Source: Opisthocomus hoazin
Lineage: Eukaryota; Chordata; Aves; Opisthocomiformes; Opisthocomidae
NCBI RefSeq assembly: GCF_030867145.1
Contig: NC_134415.1
Span: 70,275,300-70,339,299 of the forward strand
Direction of reading: 5' to 3'
DNA: 64,000 nucleotides
Shown here: piece after piece, positions 24,108-37,200 of the stretch
Layout: the number at the start of each line of letters is the position of its first letter
Position numbering within the stretch: the first letter of the stretch is position 1
Made by a program: the position numbers and the translations under genes
The notes under the pieces: generated by a model
Databases searched by the model: none
Seen by the model: only the letters and a program-made list of their open reading frames with translations
Told to the model about the DNA's origin: nothing

Positions 24108-25533
24108 GTGAGCATCGGGTGCTTTCTGGCAGGGCTTTGCAAGTATGTCTTTGACATCAGGTCCCACTTGGGACCGGGATGTGGGGAAGGCAGAGGGAGG
24201 ATGTTGACAGAGTTGTCTCCCAACAGTTTCCCACCAGCTGCAGTTTTCCTTTTGAAGAACCAGAGTAATGATCAATGGCTTTGGAAATGTCTTTGGTATG
24301 GTGTGCATCTGGTCTTCTCGCAGGCAGTGAGGAAGGAGCTGTAGTTAGTCCTCGTGGTATCCTGGAAAGAGTACTGGAATGAGTCATGAATTTGCTTTGC
24401 ACTCACATAGAGCCATCAATTCAGCAACTGCAAATCACCTCCCAGAGGTTAACTGATTAAAACTAGCCTTGCTTTTCTAGGGTTAGCACGGGGCCGTGCT
24501 CTCTGTCTCAGAAATAAAGAATTAGGGTGTCTGGAATGTGACTGTGAGGCACCATAAGGTTTTCCTGAAGTTCTGCCTTGCATTCTGGGGGTATTTCAGG
24601 TGTGCAACAATAAAAACGGATGGGTATGAGCCAGACAGGAGCGAACTGGGGTGATATTTTGCTGAGTTTTCCTGCAGCAGATCTTTTTATGGTGTTTTTA
24701 TTGCTGGGCTCTGCTTGTGCACAAAACACAGTGAAAGGATAGTAAAGATGCTTGCACTGGAGGGAAAAGTTCTGTGCTTGGTCTTGGTCAGGGCATGGAC
24801 TTTAATGACAATGAAAACACCATTTCAAGCCCATGTATCAGCCTAGGAAAAGAAAGTTAGCTCCCTGCCACTGCAAAGGAAAACTTGGGTTTACACTAGG
24901 TAAAACAGAAGGGGCGTTATGAAATGAGCTGAAGTCTGCTTCGGCTTCAGCTGAACGCATGCTTCAGGATCCACAATATCTACCTTTACTTTAATCTAAA
25001 AATCCCCACACTGCTCCGTAGTGGGAGGAGGGAGGAGGTGGCCACCATTAGCTGTGGCCGTGGGAAGTCTGAGCTGCGATCTCGGCGCTGCGGCTGGAGC
25101 GGGCAATTCTTCCCTCTGTGAGAATGGCCTCTCGGGGCGGAAAGAAAATGGGAAAAGGCATACTTAAGCTGTGATGATGGTGTACTGTCCATGTTCTCCT
25201 GATCGATTTCCCAACCTGGCTCCTCTGGAAACTGCCTAGGACAGATGAATAGTACTGATACACAAAAAGGCATTCTGGGAAACAATCTTGTCCAAAATTA
25301 CCAGAAACTGTTGAAAATATGCTTTTTTTGACCTTTGGCATGTGACTTGTTCAAGTTTTACATTTTAAAATGGCCCAAGAAGTTGAACTGAATTAAGTTC
25401 TTAATAAGGAGGTTACTACCTAAGTGATGAAGAGTGGAATTTAAACTAAAACTGGGAAGATCACCTCCTTAAGTTGGAGTAGCCACCTTATTTGTCTTTT
25501 TCCACACACCTAGGAACCAGAGGTAATATAAGT

Positions 25534-25614
25534 TGTATGCGTATGTGCATGTATGTACATGTGTATGTGTATGTATATGTATATGTATGTGTATATATAT
25601 GTATGTATATGTGT
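25534..25614. repeat. Imperfect (ATGT/GTAT)n low-complexity repeat
   Basis: About 80 bp consist of interrupted GTAT/ATGT/GTGT units with alternating purine-pyrimidine character. It is a degenerate microsatellite in THEMIS intron 1. Confidence 0.85.
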
Positions 25615-28600
25615 TCACAAAATACTGTGAGATACAAATGTATATACAAACTACTATGACAAAATTATGGTGGCTCTACTGTCAGAAGGTTTTTGAGTAC
25701 CTACAGCTTGCATCCTGCTGCTAGTGGATGATAAAAGTCGTACCAGTATATCTTTGGCACCAGGGTATTTCAGCTTGTACTTCCATTTACTGTGTAAACC
25801 CTTCCACATGAGGAGAAAAAAAACAGTGGAGACCTAACCCACAGACCGTTCTGCAGCAATGTCGTCACATGTGAGAAAAAAAAGTTACTAGCTGATGACT
25901 GTGTAGTAAAAGAGCCTGCACAGCCTTGGGAGGGCGTGGTATGTGCTATAGAGACCCAGGAATGTCTGCACTAAAAGCAAGAGCCTTTGTGCTGCTCTGA
26001 TGCTTCTTCGGTCTTCAGCAGCACCACCTCTTCCTGTCCTCTGCTCCCGGTGGCTTCCTCTCAGCTACGCTCATACATGTTTCCACCAGCAGGCTAGATG
26101 CAGCACTAACATACATGCACGTGTTTCTTGCTTGTACAATGAGCAAGGCTGATACAGATGTACTGCTTGGCTCCTTCCCCTCATGGTCAGCGCATCCCGA
26201 GACTACTTGCAGGTACATAAAAACATCGATGTCCACTAATGGGCTTGTGTTGGTTCCTCCCTCTTCTTCTTCCTTGCTTCAGAGGAAGCTAGAGACCCTT
26301 GGGACACTGTCCCTGAGAGGTTTGCAGGATCTAGGGCTACAAAAGATCTTCTGGGGCCATACTCTCCCTTACTCTCCCTCCCTCCCCGAGCAATCAGTCC
26401 ATGTCAGATCTCACCTGAACACTTTGCTTCCCTCCGTACCTGGCAGCAGGGGTGAACACACTGTTCCATGATTGCACTATGATTTATATCGCATTTTCTG
26501 AAGGCAGAGTAGTGCTTCAGAGAGTCTGAAGTAACTCCTGTTATATTGCTAAAGAGAAGAGTGGATGACTTTTTGTGCACTTTGAATTTCCATTAGGACA
26601 ACCATTCTTTGGTCCTTCCTGAGGCAGAGGAAGGACTGTCCCTGCCCCCCAACCAACCCATTTGATTTCTCTTACCACCTGCAGTACACCAGCAATCACG
26701 TTGTGGATAATGGCAGGTCTACTGACAGGGAACATGGGTTTATTGCTGTGGTTGCAGGAACCAAATCAAAGCGTTCATGCACTGATTGTAGTAGCTCACA
26801 ACCAGCTACAAAATCAGCCTGGTCAGCTGAGTCCTACTTGGATTAGTGGTTTTATGGAGTTCGGTTTCACAGGAATCTTTAACGATTCTCAGCACAACAT
26901 GCACATAGTAAGGCAGATGACTTATTTTTAAAGCATTACATGGGATTGTTTGAAACTGGTCAATCACAAGGGATGATTAATTTTCTAATGTAAGAATTTA
27001 GAATAGCAAGAATTTGTACGCATGTACATGCTATGTATATTCCCCTCTCCACAACCCCAGAAAAAAGTGCAAGGTTTATTAATGTCAGCTTAACCAAGTA
27101 CATAGAATGGCTAATGGAGTAAATAATGGTCTACTAAGTCCATTAGAGCTGTCACATCAAAGCTGCAGTGGCCAACCAATGAAGGCTATAGCAGTCTAAG
27201 TGGTAAGAAGCCAACAGAGTGTAATTCATTCACTCCCCAAACTGCAAATGGACATAAAAACCCTGTTTCCATTCAGAATACTCTCAGCTAGAGAAGCTAC
27301 TGGCAATTGAACCCTTGCTGTTGGTAGTGAATACTATGACCTAGGCACCTTTCTGAGGAACTTATGGTCCTGTTCACCTCTCTGTTCCTGGCTTGGAGTG
27401 GAGCGAAGGGTTTCCCTGGGATGATATCAGTGTTTTTCATGCTAAAGCTGGACTTTAGGGTTGGTTGAAGCCTTACCCAGTTTGCCTCAGGCAGGATAGC
27501 CAAAGTTTGAGGATCTCGTTCATACGCCTGTATTCGCAGTCCCCTTTCCCTCCAGCAGTGTGTGGCTGCGTAGTCGGAGCCCTGGCCTGCAGTCACTGCC
27601 TGTCACTGTCCGACGCTATGCAGAGTCAGGAATGTGGGGTTTTAGTAACAGCCTCGATGACTTCTAAAGTGCTTTTCATTCATCAAACTCAAAGAACCAT
27701 ACAGAAGTAAAGAAATTATTGCTATCCCTGGTTTGAAAACAGAAACATAGGTGAAAGGAGAGCGTGGTTCTGCAAATGCCAGGGGTGCCTCTCCGGGCAG
27801 CTGTTTTGGACTCTGCAGTCATCATATCATAGCTAGAGAAACTGGACTGTTGAATCTCTGAAGGGGATAGGAAGGCTGGTTATAAAATGCGAGCAAGTTT
27901 GCCAGATACAAATACCTTCGTTATCAGCACTGATTAGAAAGGAACTACAGTGCAGACTGAACTTCATGACAATTTAATAGCTCATTAAAATATGTTCTTA
28001 AAAAATTAAACTACTGAAACTCCACTGGAAACTGATTTGATTGATTGAATATTTTTCTTTGAACGTTTTAGTAAATATTGATGCTTAGTGAGCTAAGTAC
28101 TGTATGACTGCTGATTTTTACAGATAGCATGCAAGTATGGGCTTTCATCTTTATGTTGCAAAAATTATGTCTGTTTTAATACTGATATAATTATTTTATG
28201 GGTAATTGAATTTAGTATTCTACTGGCTTAATTTAACCAGTGGCAGGCAATAAAAAGTGTCAAATTTTAATTGTGAAAAATGTAGACCTGCTCAAGGCAC
28301 CTATTCTGTTGGTGTTTCTTGCCACTAGCCGTGTTCCCTACCCGCAGCCTCCTCATTTTTGCTCCAGCTAAACAGAAATCCCACATTGCCTTTTTTTCAT
28401 TCCCCTAAAGCTAAATGCACACATCAGCAATGGGATTAGGACCCCAAGGACTGGGTCTTGCTGCAGTACAGGGAAAGTTAGTAGCTCCTCCCTGCAGTTC
28501 TGCTGTTCAAAAGCAGCACTTCTGTCGTGTAAATTGCAGCGCCAGGACATCTCTTTATGACGGACCCATGAAACTCATCGGGGAGGTTTATGCTGTGTGC

Positions 28601-31600
28601 TCCTTCTCTGGGGAGAAGGGATCTGTAAGCCAGCAGCCTCCCCCTCCGCAGGCTGGGAGGACAGTGAAGCAGCACACTGTAAAACTGGTGCTTCGCTCTC
28701 TGCTTCCTCTCCCGGAGCTCTGGAAGGTGCTGGGTCTCTCCACACAGGGAAAAAATGGTGGGAAGAGACAACAGCGGAGTCACATATAAGCCCCTGGTTG
28801 ATGCCCTTCCAGACCTAACAGAGTTAAAGATGCTCAGTATTGCCGGGGGGGATCCCCACTCTTGGCAGCTGTTTCCTTCTGTCTGACAGCTGAATGAGGG
28901 GTGACGCCAAAAAAAACCCCTTTGGGGTTTGCTTCTTTGGGGAACGTGACTAGCTCCATTTCAAAACTCTCTTTGGTGAGCCATAAAGAACGTGAACATG
29001 CTTAGGCTCACAGCTCCTCTTGGCTCTCCTTTGCTGGCTGCATATCCACATCTGCTCACCCTCTCTGCAGTTTCAATTTCACCCTTTCTGCTTCTGTTAC
29101 TGGGAAACAGCATCTTTCCAGCCTTTCAGAAGAGCGATGGGTTCGCTGGCCAGCAGCAGAGCACTGGAACCACTTGCAAAATGTCCTGTTAACCCCGTGA
29201 CTGCAGCTAGGCAAACGGAACAGAAGAGGAATCCTTGTTCATCAAGTCTCAGCTGCCCCAAGACCTAATTTAGACAAGAAATCACTCTCAACACCGTAAG
29301 TTAGAGAATGATCTTGTAGGATAGAATGATTTTTTACTGTTTTTAAGCCAACCTAGAGGGAACGAATCCTTCTCCCTTATCAGTGTGAAAAGCCAGTGAG
29401 TCAGCTAAAGCTAGGATGTGAGGTCTGCAATACGTATGAATAAAACAAGCAAGCTGCCTCTTCAGGATTAATAAAGGCACTTTTTCTTATAAAAAGCAAC
29501 AAGACAATTTAAACAGAGGCTAAAGCATGGACAGCTTTGAACAGCTTTGATGAAGATAATTAAGGTTGTATTTCTTAGAGGTGGAAGATCAATAAAAATG
29601 ACCTGTGCATTTACTGAGTGGAGTCTCAGTTGAGCGCATGCCAAAGGGAGAATTGCACATGAAATGGCAGAAATTTATGGTACAGTGTTTGCACTTGCTA
29701 ATTCATCTTTTTTTTTTTACAGAGACGGAAGCCAAATCTGTCTGTAAAAATGGAAGGGTTTTTTCCCCTTTAATATAGTTGTTTCCCTTACTCTCGATTC
29801 AGCAGTTAGGAGCAAGAGCCCTAGGTACAGCAAGAGTAGCAGATAGTTTGGCTTCTCTGTTGTGGTCAGCAGTCAGAGCATGTTGGCAAATTTCCTCTAT
29901 TAATATGTGCCACTGAAACTCTCCTGCACTTGTTCAGGCTGCTTCAAAACCATGTTTTATTCTGAACAAGAGGGAAAGTGCCCTTCAGTGAATGCAATAT
30001 GAGAACAAACCCTGACTTTTATGGGTCAAATATTGCCATTTTATTCATGCTGCTGCCCTCAATGGGATGACTCATCCAGATACAGTGAGAAAAATCTGAC
30101 CCTGGGTAGCTGGCACTAAGGGCAAAGCTATTTCGAGGATCTCCTTGTGGAGATTTTCTTTCCGTGACATTCAGCTCCGAGCTTCCCTGTGGATGGCACA
30201 GGAGGTGGGCAGAACACCCAAACTGCCTGGCTCGTCTCGACGCGGGGGTCAACCCCCTGCCTTGGCTCACTGAAGCTGCCCTTGGCATGCTGGTTTCCTG
30301 CAGTGGAGAGGGCTCCCCGGCTGTTGTTGCACTTGGGCCCCTGGCGATGCGCGGAGGAGGTCTGCGGCAGCAGGAGCCCTGTTTCCCTGCACATGAACCT
30401 CCCATCCTATAAAAATACCAAGACAATTTTCACTAACTTGGGCTCCAGGGATTTTTTTCTCCCAGTGCCTGCTGATCTATGCACGAGGAAACATGGCATT
30501 AGTCCAGGTTCACTGTTTCTGGTTAGCTCCGATGGGGACGCAGTAATGGCAAAAGGGGCAGCGTGCTGTGATCTCAGTAAGGGGAAGATGCTTAAAAATG
30601 TTTCCAGTTCTGGGCTCTACCCGTGAAGTTCTCCACACTCTGGCCTGATCTCGCAGCTCAATTTAAGCAGCCTTCTTAAACCCAGTCCAACAAAGCACAG
30701 ATTTGCTGTTAAACATACCCTTCGCTAAACATACCTTAAGTCAAAGTAATTAACGCTGCAAAGAAAATGAATAAAACTAAATAAATCACGAACAGCTAAA
30801 ACAGTGTCTAATGCTGTTCAAAAGCAGCTTTTTGGCACTCTCTTCATTGCTGCAGTAATGCCAGCTCATGTGGGTAAACCTAAACAAAAGGTCAAAGATG
30901 TTGCATTTGGAGATATGGTTTCACTTGCTCTTTCCGTTGTAGTGGGTGCTGCATGCACAAAGCTCTGTTGCCACATGCAGAGCTGAGCCCTCCGGTTAGA
31001 TGAGAATCAGAAGAAAGTATTAAAAAGTATAAAAAAAAAAAAGCCATAAACCTATCAGGAACGGAATAAATCAGAAACTGCAGAAGTAATTTTTTAAAAA
31101 ATTCCATTATGATTGAAATGGCTTACAGCACTTGACATTTAAAGTTTGACTCTATATGGCAAAAGATAAATCTTACAGCTTTTGTTTTTTGATGGTTTTG
31201 TGCTGGCAAAAATCAGACCCTCTGTAGCCTAATTAGATATGATCAAGATAAGATGCCCTCTTTGCACAGAGCCTTTCTTTTGATGGGAGTTTACCTCCAT
31301 GGCAATTCAGCAGCTGAACTGCTTGGAGGATTTGTGTCCCAGACTCACCAAACCCGCAGATTTTTGTTGCTTAGGACATGTTAAAGAGAGAAGAGCTGTT
31401 ACAAATCCCAGTAAGTTGCTCTGTCACTTGATAGAGGATCTTCTACACAAATTCATGCTGCCTTCGTGACCACTGCTAGTGCTAGACCTCTGGAGCATTG
31501 CATGGGCACAGGGGAGCTGGGCTCGCCTGCTTTTGGTGGGCACACATTCTGGGGGAAAAGAAGGGGTGGATAAAAGCCATACAGGTGCTTTACACTATTT

Positions 31601-32523
31601 GCAGTCACTTTCACATCCTGGGGTTGGAGAGAGAAGCTGGGGCGTGCTTCATTCTTTGCCTGCCGTTGTGCATCTGATTTTCAGTCTCTTTGTATCTTCC
31701 CCGCAAGATACTAGTTTATTTGTGGTTAGTGGGGAAAATCCAGCATGCTGATTAGAATCTCCGGTGCTCAGGAGGTATTTGACTGAAAAAAAAGACACCT
31801 AATATCTCACTGTCAGAAATTGTTTGCTTTTCCCTACTGCTTAATCAGAGCATAGTATGTGAAGGTATTAAGCAAAACTCTCTTCCCCGCAGCTTTAAAA
31901 TAGATCTCTCTTCTTGCAAAGAGCATAAACTCTGAACAATTCGCTAAGTCCCAAATAATGCCCATAAAGAATGATATCTTTTTTATTGACACTAATTATA
32001 GATACGTCATGCCCTTCATTTTACTTTGGGTGCCTGCAGCAGCCTTAATAAACCTGTGATTTCATCTGAGCGATATCGTAGGGGAAAGCAGGCCATTGTA
32101 ATCCTGGCTGAGTGGCTGCACCAGGGAATTGTGTCTTTCTGTGGAAGCAACGTCATTGCACCAGCCCCTGAAACAGAGTCACCTCTGATCAGGGAAGAAA
32201 GCACCCATATGGGCAATCGAAGACAGCATAATAGTGGAGACAGGAGCACTGGGAGAAGGACATTCGGACAAAGTTCTGCCCTTTCAGGACATGCTGGGAG
32301 ATCTTTCATCTCGCTGCAAGGCAGCTAGGTTCCTGGTTCTTTGGATCTTCTTTCAAAGACCGCTCAGCCTACCAGCTGCAATGAATTCAGTGGGTGCTAC
32401 TGAGAGATGAAAGGGAGAATTTTTTCCTTCAAGGCTTCAAACTCATGGGGCTAGGGAGTCAATGTCTAGTGTTTGGCCTGCAAAGTCATTTCTTTTTCTT
32501 AGGAGAAAAGCTTGGTCTTCGTT

Positions 32524-32547
32524 AAAAAAAAAAAAAAAAAAAAAAAA
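32524..32547 (+). repeat. (A)24 tract
   Basis: This is an uninterrupted run of 24 adenines in THEMIS intron 1. There is no recognisable processed-gene copy upstream of it, so it is listed as a simple repeat. Confidence 0.9.
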
Positions 32548-32589
32548 GAATGGGGGGATATTTGGAAATGCTTAGCAGCACCCTGTAGC

Positions 32590-32710
32590 ACACAGATGGT
32601 TAGACTGGGAGTCAGCCAGCGTGGGCTTGAGCTCCAGCCCTGCTGAATGGTCCTCCGTGCCACCTTAGTCAAGCCTTTCATCTTGTTTTCATTGCTCTCT
32701 CTAGCCCTCC
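32590..32710 (+). mobile_element. MIR-like SINE remnant
   Basis: Diverged match to the middle of a MIR/CORE-type SINE: GGTTAGACTGGGAGTCAG, GGGCTTGAGCTCCAGCCCTG, a CACCTTAGTCAAG block (the 'ACCTTGGGCAAG' equivalent), then a pyrimidine-rich TTTCATCTTG stretch. Edges are approximate. Confidence 0.5.
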
Positions 32711-34169
32711 TTGCTAAACTTCCCAGGGGCGTGTGATAGAAGGGAGTTACGTGGGAGTGGTGTATTATTGCTGCTTAGTCATGGACCTGATTTTGAGCTA
32801 TACTTCCTATCAGCATCGGTGAAGCGGTCACTCTGAGAGCAGTCACCGAATAGGGCTCTAAGCTCTTGGGAAGAAAAGAGAAATATTACTGAGATATTTG
32901 TTGTTCTACCTTGTGTTGTAAAGTATTTCTCTCAGTGGTACCATCATATGGCCTGACATGAAGAATGACATTCTTTATCGCAGGCATTCACTGTATTTCC
33001 ATTTTATATTGTCGTTTTTAATACAAAAAGACTCATCTCGTACCTATAAAGAGAAAGAAATCAAATAAAGGGCTCATGTTAGGGAGGATGGTGGTGTGGC
33101 TGCTTAGCATTTTAGGAAAGATGGAGGAAAAAGATACTGAACCAATTGTTATGGTTGCTTTGATGTGATCACAGCAGTTGCTAATATGGATTGTCAAACT
33201 AGAGATGAGCTTATGAAAGGATATAAATGTGTTTTTTATTGAACAAAGTAACAATTCAGAAAAGGTGGTTTCAAAGGCAACAAGCTCTTTAATTACAGCC
33301 TTCAGGGGCATTGTTTGATCACTGTAAATAAGCTGCTTTATTCTAGGTTCTGCTAAAATGTTTTTTGCATTATATTGCCTACGTCTTTCTCAAATCAAAA
33401 AGATTCAGTCCTTAAGGTTGTATGATTTACATTTTCAACATCTTACACTTCCTTTGTGGCTTCAGTGGGAAAAACACAGTTACTGTTGTGCAACAACAAA
33501 TAAATGTACTAAAAGGTCCATTTTAATTTTAATTTTTTTTTTCAATATATTATGTACGTGGGTCCACATCATGCAGCTGAAGTAAAATCTCGTAGGGTCA
33601 CGTTGTCACACAGTGGGTATTTTCACAATGTTTTAAGACTAATTATAGAGGCTTTTAAAGGAAAAAAGGATTTTTATTGTCCCTTTCGAAAACCATACAG
33701 TTTCCCTCCCTCCCTTTTATCAGCACAAATATTTGCTGCAAATGCCTAGATGACAAATCACATAGGTAACATTTTTCTTGTCTGAATGTAATCTTCATTG
33801 TACTATTCTAGGCAAACCGCCAAGCAAGGGCTAAAATCAGGACTAAGGCAATCTAGTTGCAGACAAATATGTAATTACAATCAATACTGTATGTGCAATT
33901 GCACCCCCAAAAATGAATCTGTTCTTGTATGGCTGGCAGAGTTTCGTTTTTTAATGATTTTTTTTATCCTGGTGTTGTTAAAAATGAGGCTTCTGCAATC
34001 ACAGTCTTGGTCTGTTAGCCATCCTCCTCCCAGCCTCTCACCTTCATAATCTTTCAACCTCTTGACCTGTTTCAAATGAAGCTGATAAAGGAGGAGGTAA
34101 GTAAAGTCCTACAAGTTGCCCATGAAAATGGTCATCTAGGTAGATGTCTCTCTACACACATATATACAC

Positions 34170-34170
<1 letters not shown>

Positions 34171-34228
<58 letters not shown>
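34171..34228. repeat. (TCTA)n microsatellite
   Basis: An uninterrupted tetranucleotide run of about 14.5 TCTA units lies in THEMIS intron 1, preceded by a short CA/TA-rich segment. Perfect units suggest it is likely to vary in length between individuals. Confidence 0.97.
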
Positions 34229-37200
34229 CATTCACATACATAAGTTTTACTACTGATAAGCTCTTAAGATTGGTCTCTGACTTCCTCAATTGGATGGAAA
34301 ATGTGGTGGCATACTTCTGTTACTTCATCTTGTTACTCAAGAAATTTATCCAACTTCTCTTCTGGGATGAAAGGTACTGTCCTATGGCCAGGAGTCCTGG
34401 GGTTCTTGGACGCTGTCCGCTTCTGCCCAGCTAAAAGCTTTCCTCTCTCCTAGAAGACTTAAAACATCCTTCCTAGCTGCTTAGTACTCCTTCCCTTCTT
34501 GATGATGCCAAAAAATATCTCTTTCTTACTCTTTTTTTAACTGAAGAAGGGGTTCACTTTCCTCAGTTTTATTACATAGCATTGTCTTTGCCAGTGGATT
34601 ATGTACCCATGCAATAGTTTATTTCTTTGATGATAAGAAAACCAACGCCCTTGTTTTTCTTCTTTTTGTTTTAAATTTAATTATAACCATGACTTCTATT
34701 TTAAGTTTTAATTTTGATCTCACTTTTTCCTGAAACTGATGCTTTTAGATGAATGATCCATTTGTTTTCCTCAAAAACGTTTTGATTGGTTCTGATGAAA
34801 AACCCTGAGAGTTAAGGTGCTGTGACAGCCCTGTGTGTCTATTCTGTGCACACTCTTTTGTGGCTTGCAGTCTGGCATTTATAATCCATCTTTTTTCTGA
34901 ATGCATTATCTTGGCCCTTGATGTTTCAAACAGAGCCTGCAGGTCCATGTAATGCTTTTTGTAGACTCCAGCTTGAACTCCATATGCTTGTCTGCCTCAG
35001 GTACTTTCTCTCTTTTATGAGTACGGATTTTCTTTTCGTGTGTATTTTGCCCTTTTCTTGTAGTGCTTTAGATTCTGTGCCATCTCTACAGTGCCAGGCC
35101 GCTGTTTACCCTGTGTAGGTTATTCTCCGCATTTCTCATGTTTTGCAGATTTTGATTGCTTTGTCAAAGGCTAATCTTTGTGTCCTCCAATCACCTATTT
35201 TTGAGTGTTTGGCAGAGCTACTCTCTTCTCATGGATATTGCCAGGTTGGATCTTCAGCCTTGGACCTGTCACTAACTGATCAGTGTTTTCACTTTTTTGC
35301 AAGCGCTGCCTATACTTTTTATTTTGTGATGGAGGGTAGGACTTTTAAAACTCCCTGTAGCAGCATTTGTAGTTAAGCTATTGTGCCTGAGGAAAAGCAA
35401 ACCTGATAAAACTAGTATGTCCTTCAGAACCAGCCATGATCAGAAACAGGGCCCTCCTCTGACTCCCCTCTTTATTTCTTGGTGGCACCATTCTGCTGAG
35501 GACATAGAGTGAAGCAGTAGCTAGATCTTCTTCAATCACATCATTTTTTTGAGAGGTTCATCCTCTTAACTGCTCCATTCTTCCCCTCAGGCCATTGCTT
35601 GGTTTGCTGTCCTCCAGCTCGCGTGTTATTTGGGAATCAGCCACAGCCGGCACTGCCACTGAGCCTGTGTGACTTGGTGCCTGTGCTCGCAAGGAGCGGC
35701 ACTGCCCGCTTGTGGGTCCCGGCTGCATCAGGGGGCACGCTTGCAAAGGCTGTCTAGCAGAGATGAAAGCAAATATGCCCAAAGCCCATAATTAGTCAGT
35801 GTAGTTATCTTCATGTGTTAAATAGTTTCTAGGGGTCTATATTCAAGTGAGGTAATCTGGAGAAGCTGGATCTAAATCTGAACTGAAGGAAAAAAGCCTC
35901 TAGAAGACATGAGCTCCCATTTTGAGTAGAGTTTTGCAAATATTTGTCCAGAGGTGAGAATACTGGAATTCTTTTCTCATTTTTCCATGTTTCTATAATG
36001 CAGAGCTCATCATGCTGGGTCCTCTGGGATTCCCTGTATCTAATATCTTGGTTGCTTCTGATCTCCGCTGTGTCTGATGTGAGGAGTGAGGTGGTTCAGC
36101 ACAAAAGGAGTATTACCCTATTCACGGCTACTCAATCTTTCTCTCCCTTTCACTCAAATATGAAATAAGTATTGCACATACACTTTTCTGATTGTCACAA
36201 AATATCCCGTGGAGATCAGCTAAAGCAGTGAGAGCTATGGTAATTCCTCATATGTTTATTAGAGCAACAGCCAGCTGACTGATGGGAGCTGCAGCAATAT
36301 CCAGTGGAGATATCTGAGTTAGTCAGTGTTGAATTGCTCAGGTACTAAAGGGAGAGCAAAAAACTATGCATTGTCTTTACAACAAGAAAACCAAATTGTT
36401 CTTTTTTAGTTAAAGGGCAGCAGCTCTCTTGGTCTTCAGCTTAGTACAAGATTGGTTGAAAGGATGCAGAAACAACACGTTCTTTCACCTGGCTGTGGTT
36501 GATATTTGTGTGGCACTATAATCCAGAATATCTCTGTGCTAATCATCATCCTGGTGTGCAATAGAAAGGCAGTAGCCTGCTGGGCAAGGTTAGAGTCTAG
36601 GTACAGCAGTCCCCTTGATCCTGTGTAGGATTCTCAGCAAGGGAAAGCAGACAATGTTGTCACATCCAGCCTGCTGAAAGCATCTGCCACAAGGTTTTGT
36701 AATTTTTTTTTTAAACTTAGATTCTTCTACATAGGGTTAATAATGTACATCAGTACGTGTCTTCTTCAGGGAGCAGCTGGGGATTTCTTGGAGTCCATCT
36801 CAATTGTGAGAGCATTGCACAAGCTACAGACAAGTTTGCCTGGACACATCTTCACAACAGAGTAAACTTAATCAGTGGCTCAGTGTTACTCTCATTCATC
36901 GTCCTGACACAAGCCCGTTGTTCTGTGCTCTACTGAGGTTTTGGGTTAGGCTAAAACCAGAGCAACTTATGCTCAGGTTGGTCTCCCAGTGACTTCCAGT
37001 GAGACTGGTAGCCAAGTGCTTCTCACCTGCAACTGCTGCAGCAGAGTTGATAAATATATGCCAGACTCAGTAAGAGATGCTTATTAGCCCAGGCTGTGAT
37101 CGTGACTGGAACTGATTTTGAGAGCATTAGGAAAATCACTCAGCTAATAGCTGCATTTCTGATATGACACCTGGCAAAAAAAAAAAAAAAAAGAAAAAAG

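Noticed and set aside
23541..24344. 267-codon + strand open frame over the THEMIS exon 1 region
   Set aside because: It is in a different frame from THEMIS. It is open because of high GC, with low-complexity Pro/Ser/Arg/Gly composition and no domain.
30019..30626. Open frames of 135 and 145 codons on opposite strands in THEMIS intron 1
   Set aside because: They mirror each other across a GC-rich patch, so composition explains them.
32524..32547. A24 tract as the tail of a processed pseudogene
   Set aside because: No gene-like sequence precedes it and no flanking target duplication was seen.
34144..34434. 96-codon frame with a Tyr-Leu-Ser-Ile repeat
   Set aside because: It is a translation of the TCTA microsatellite.
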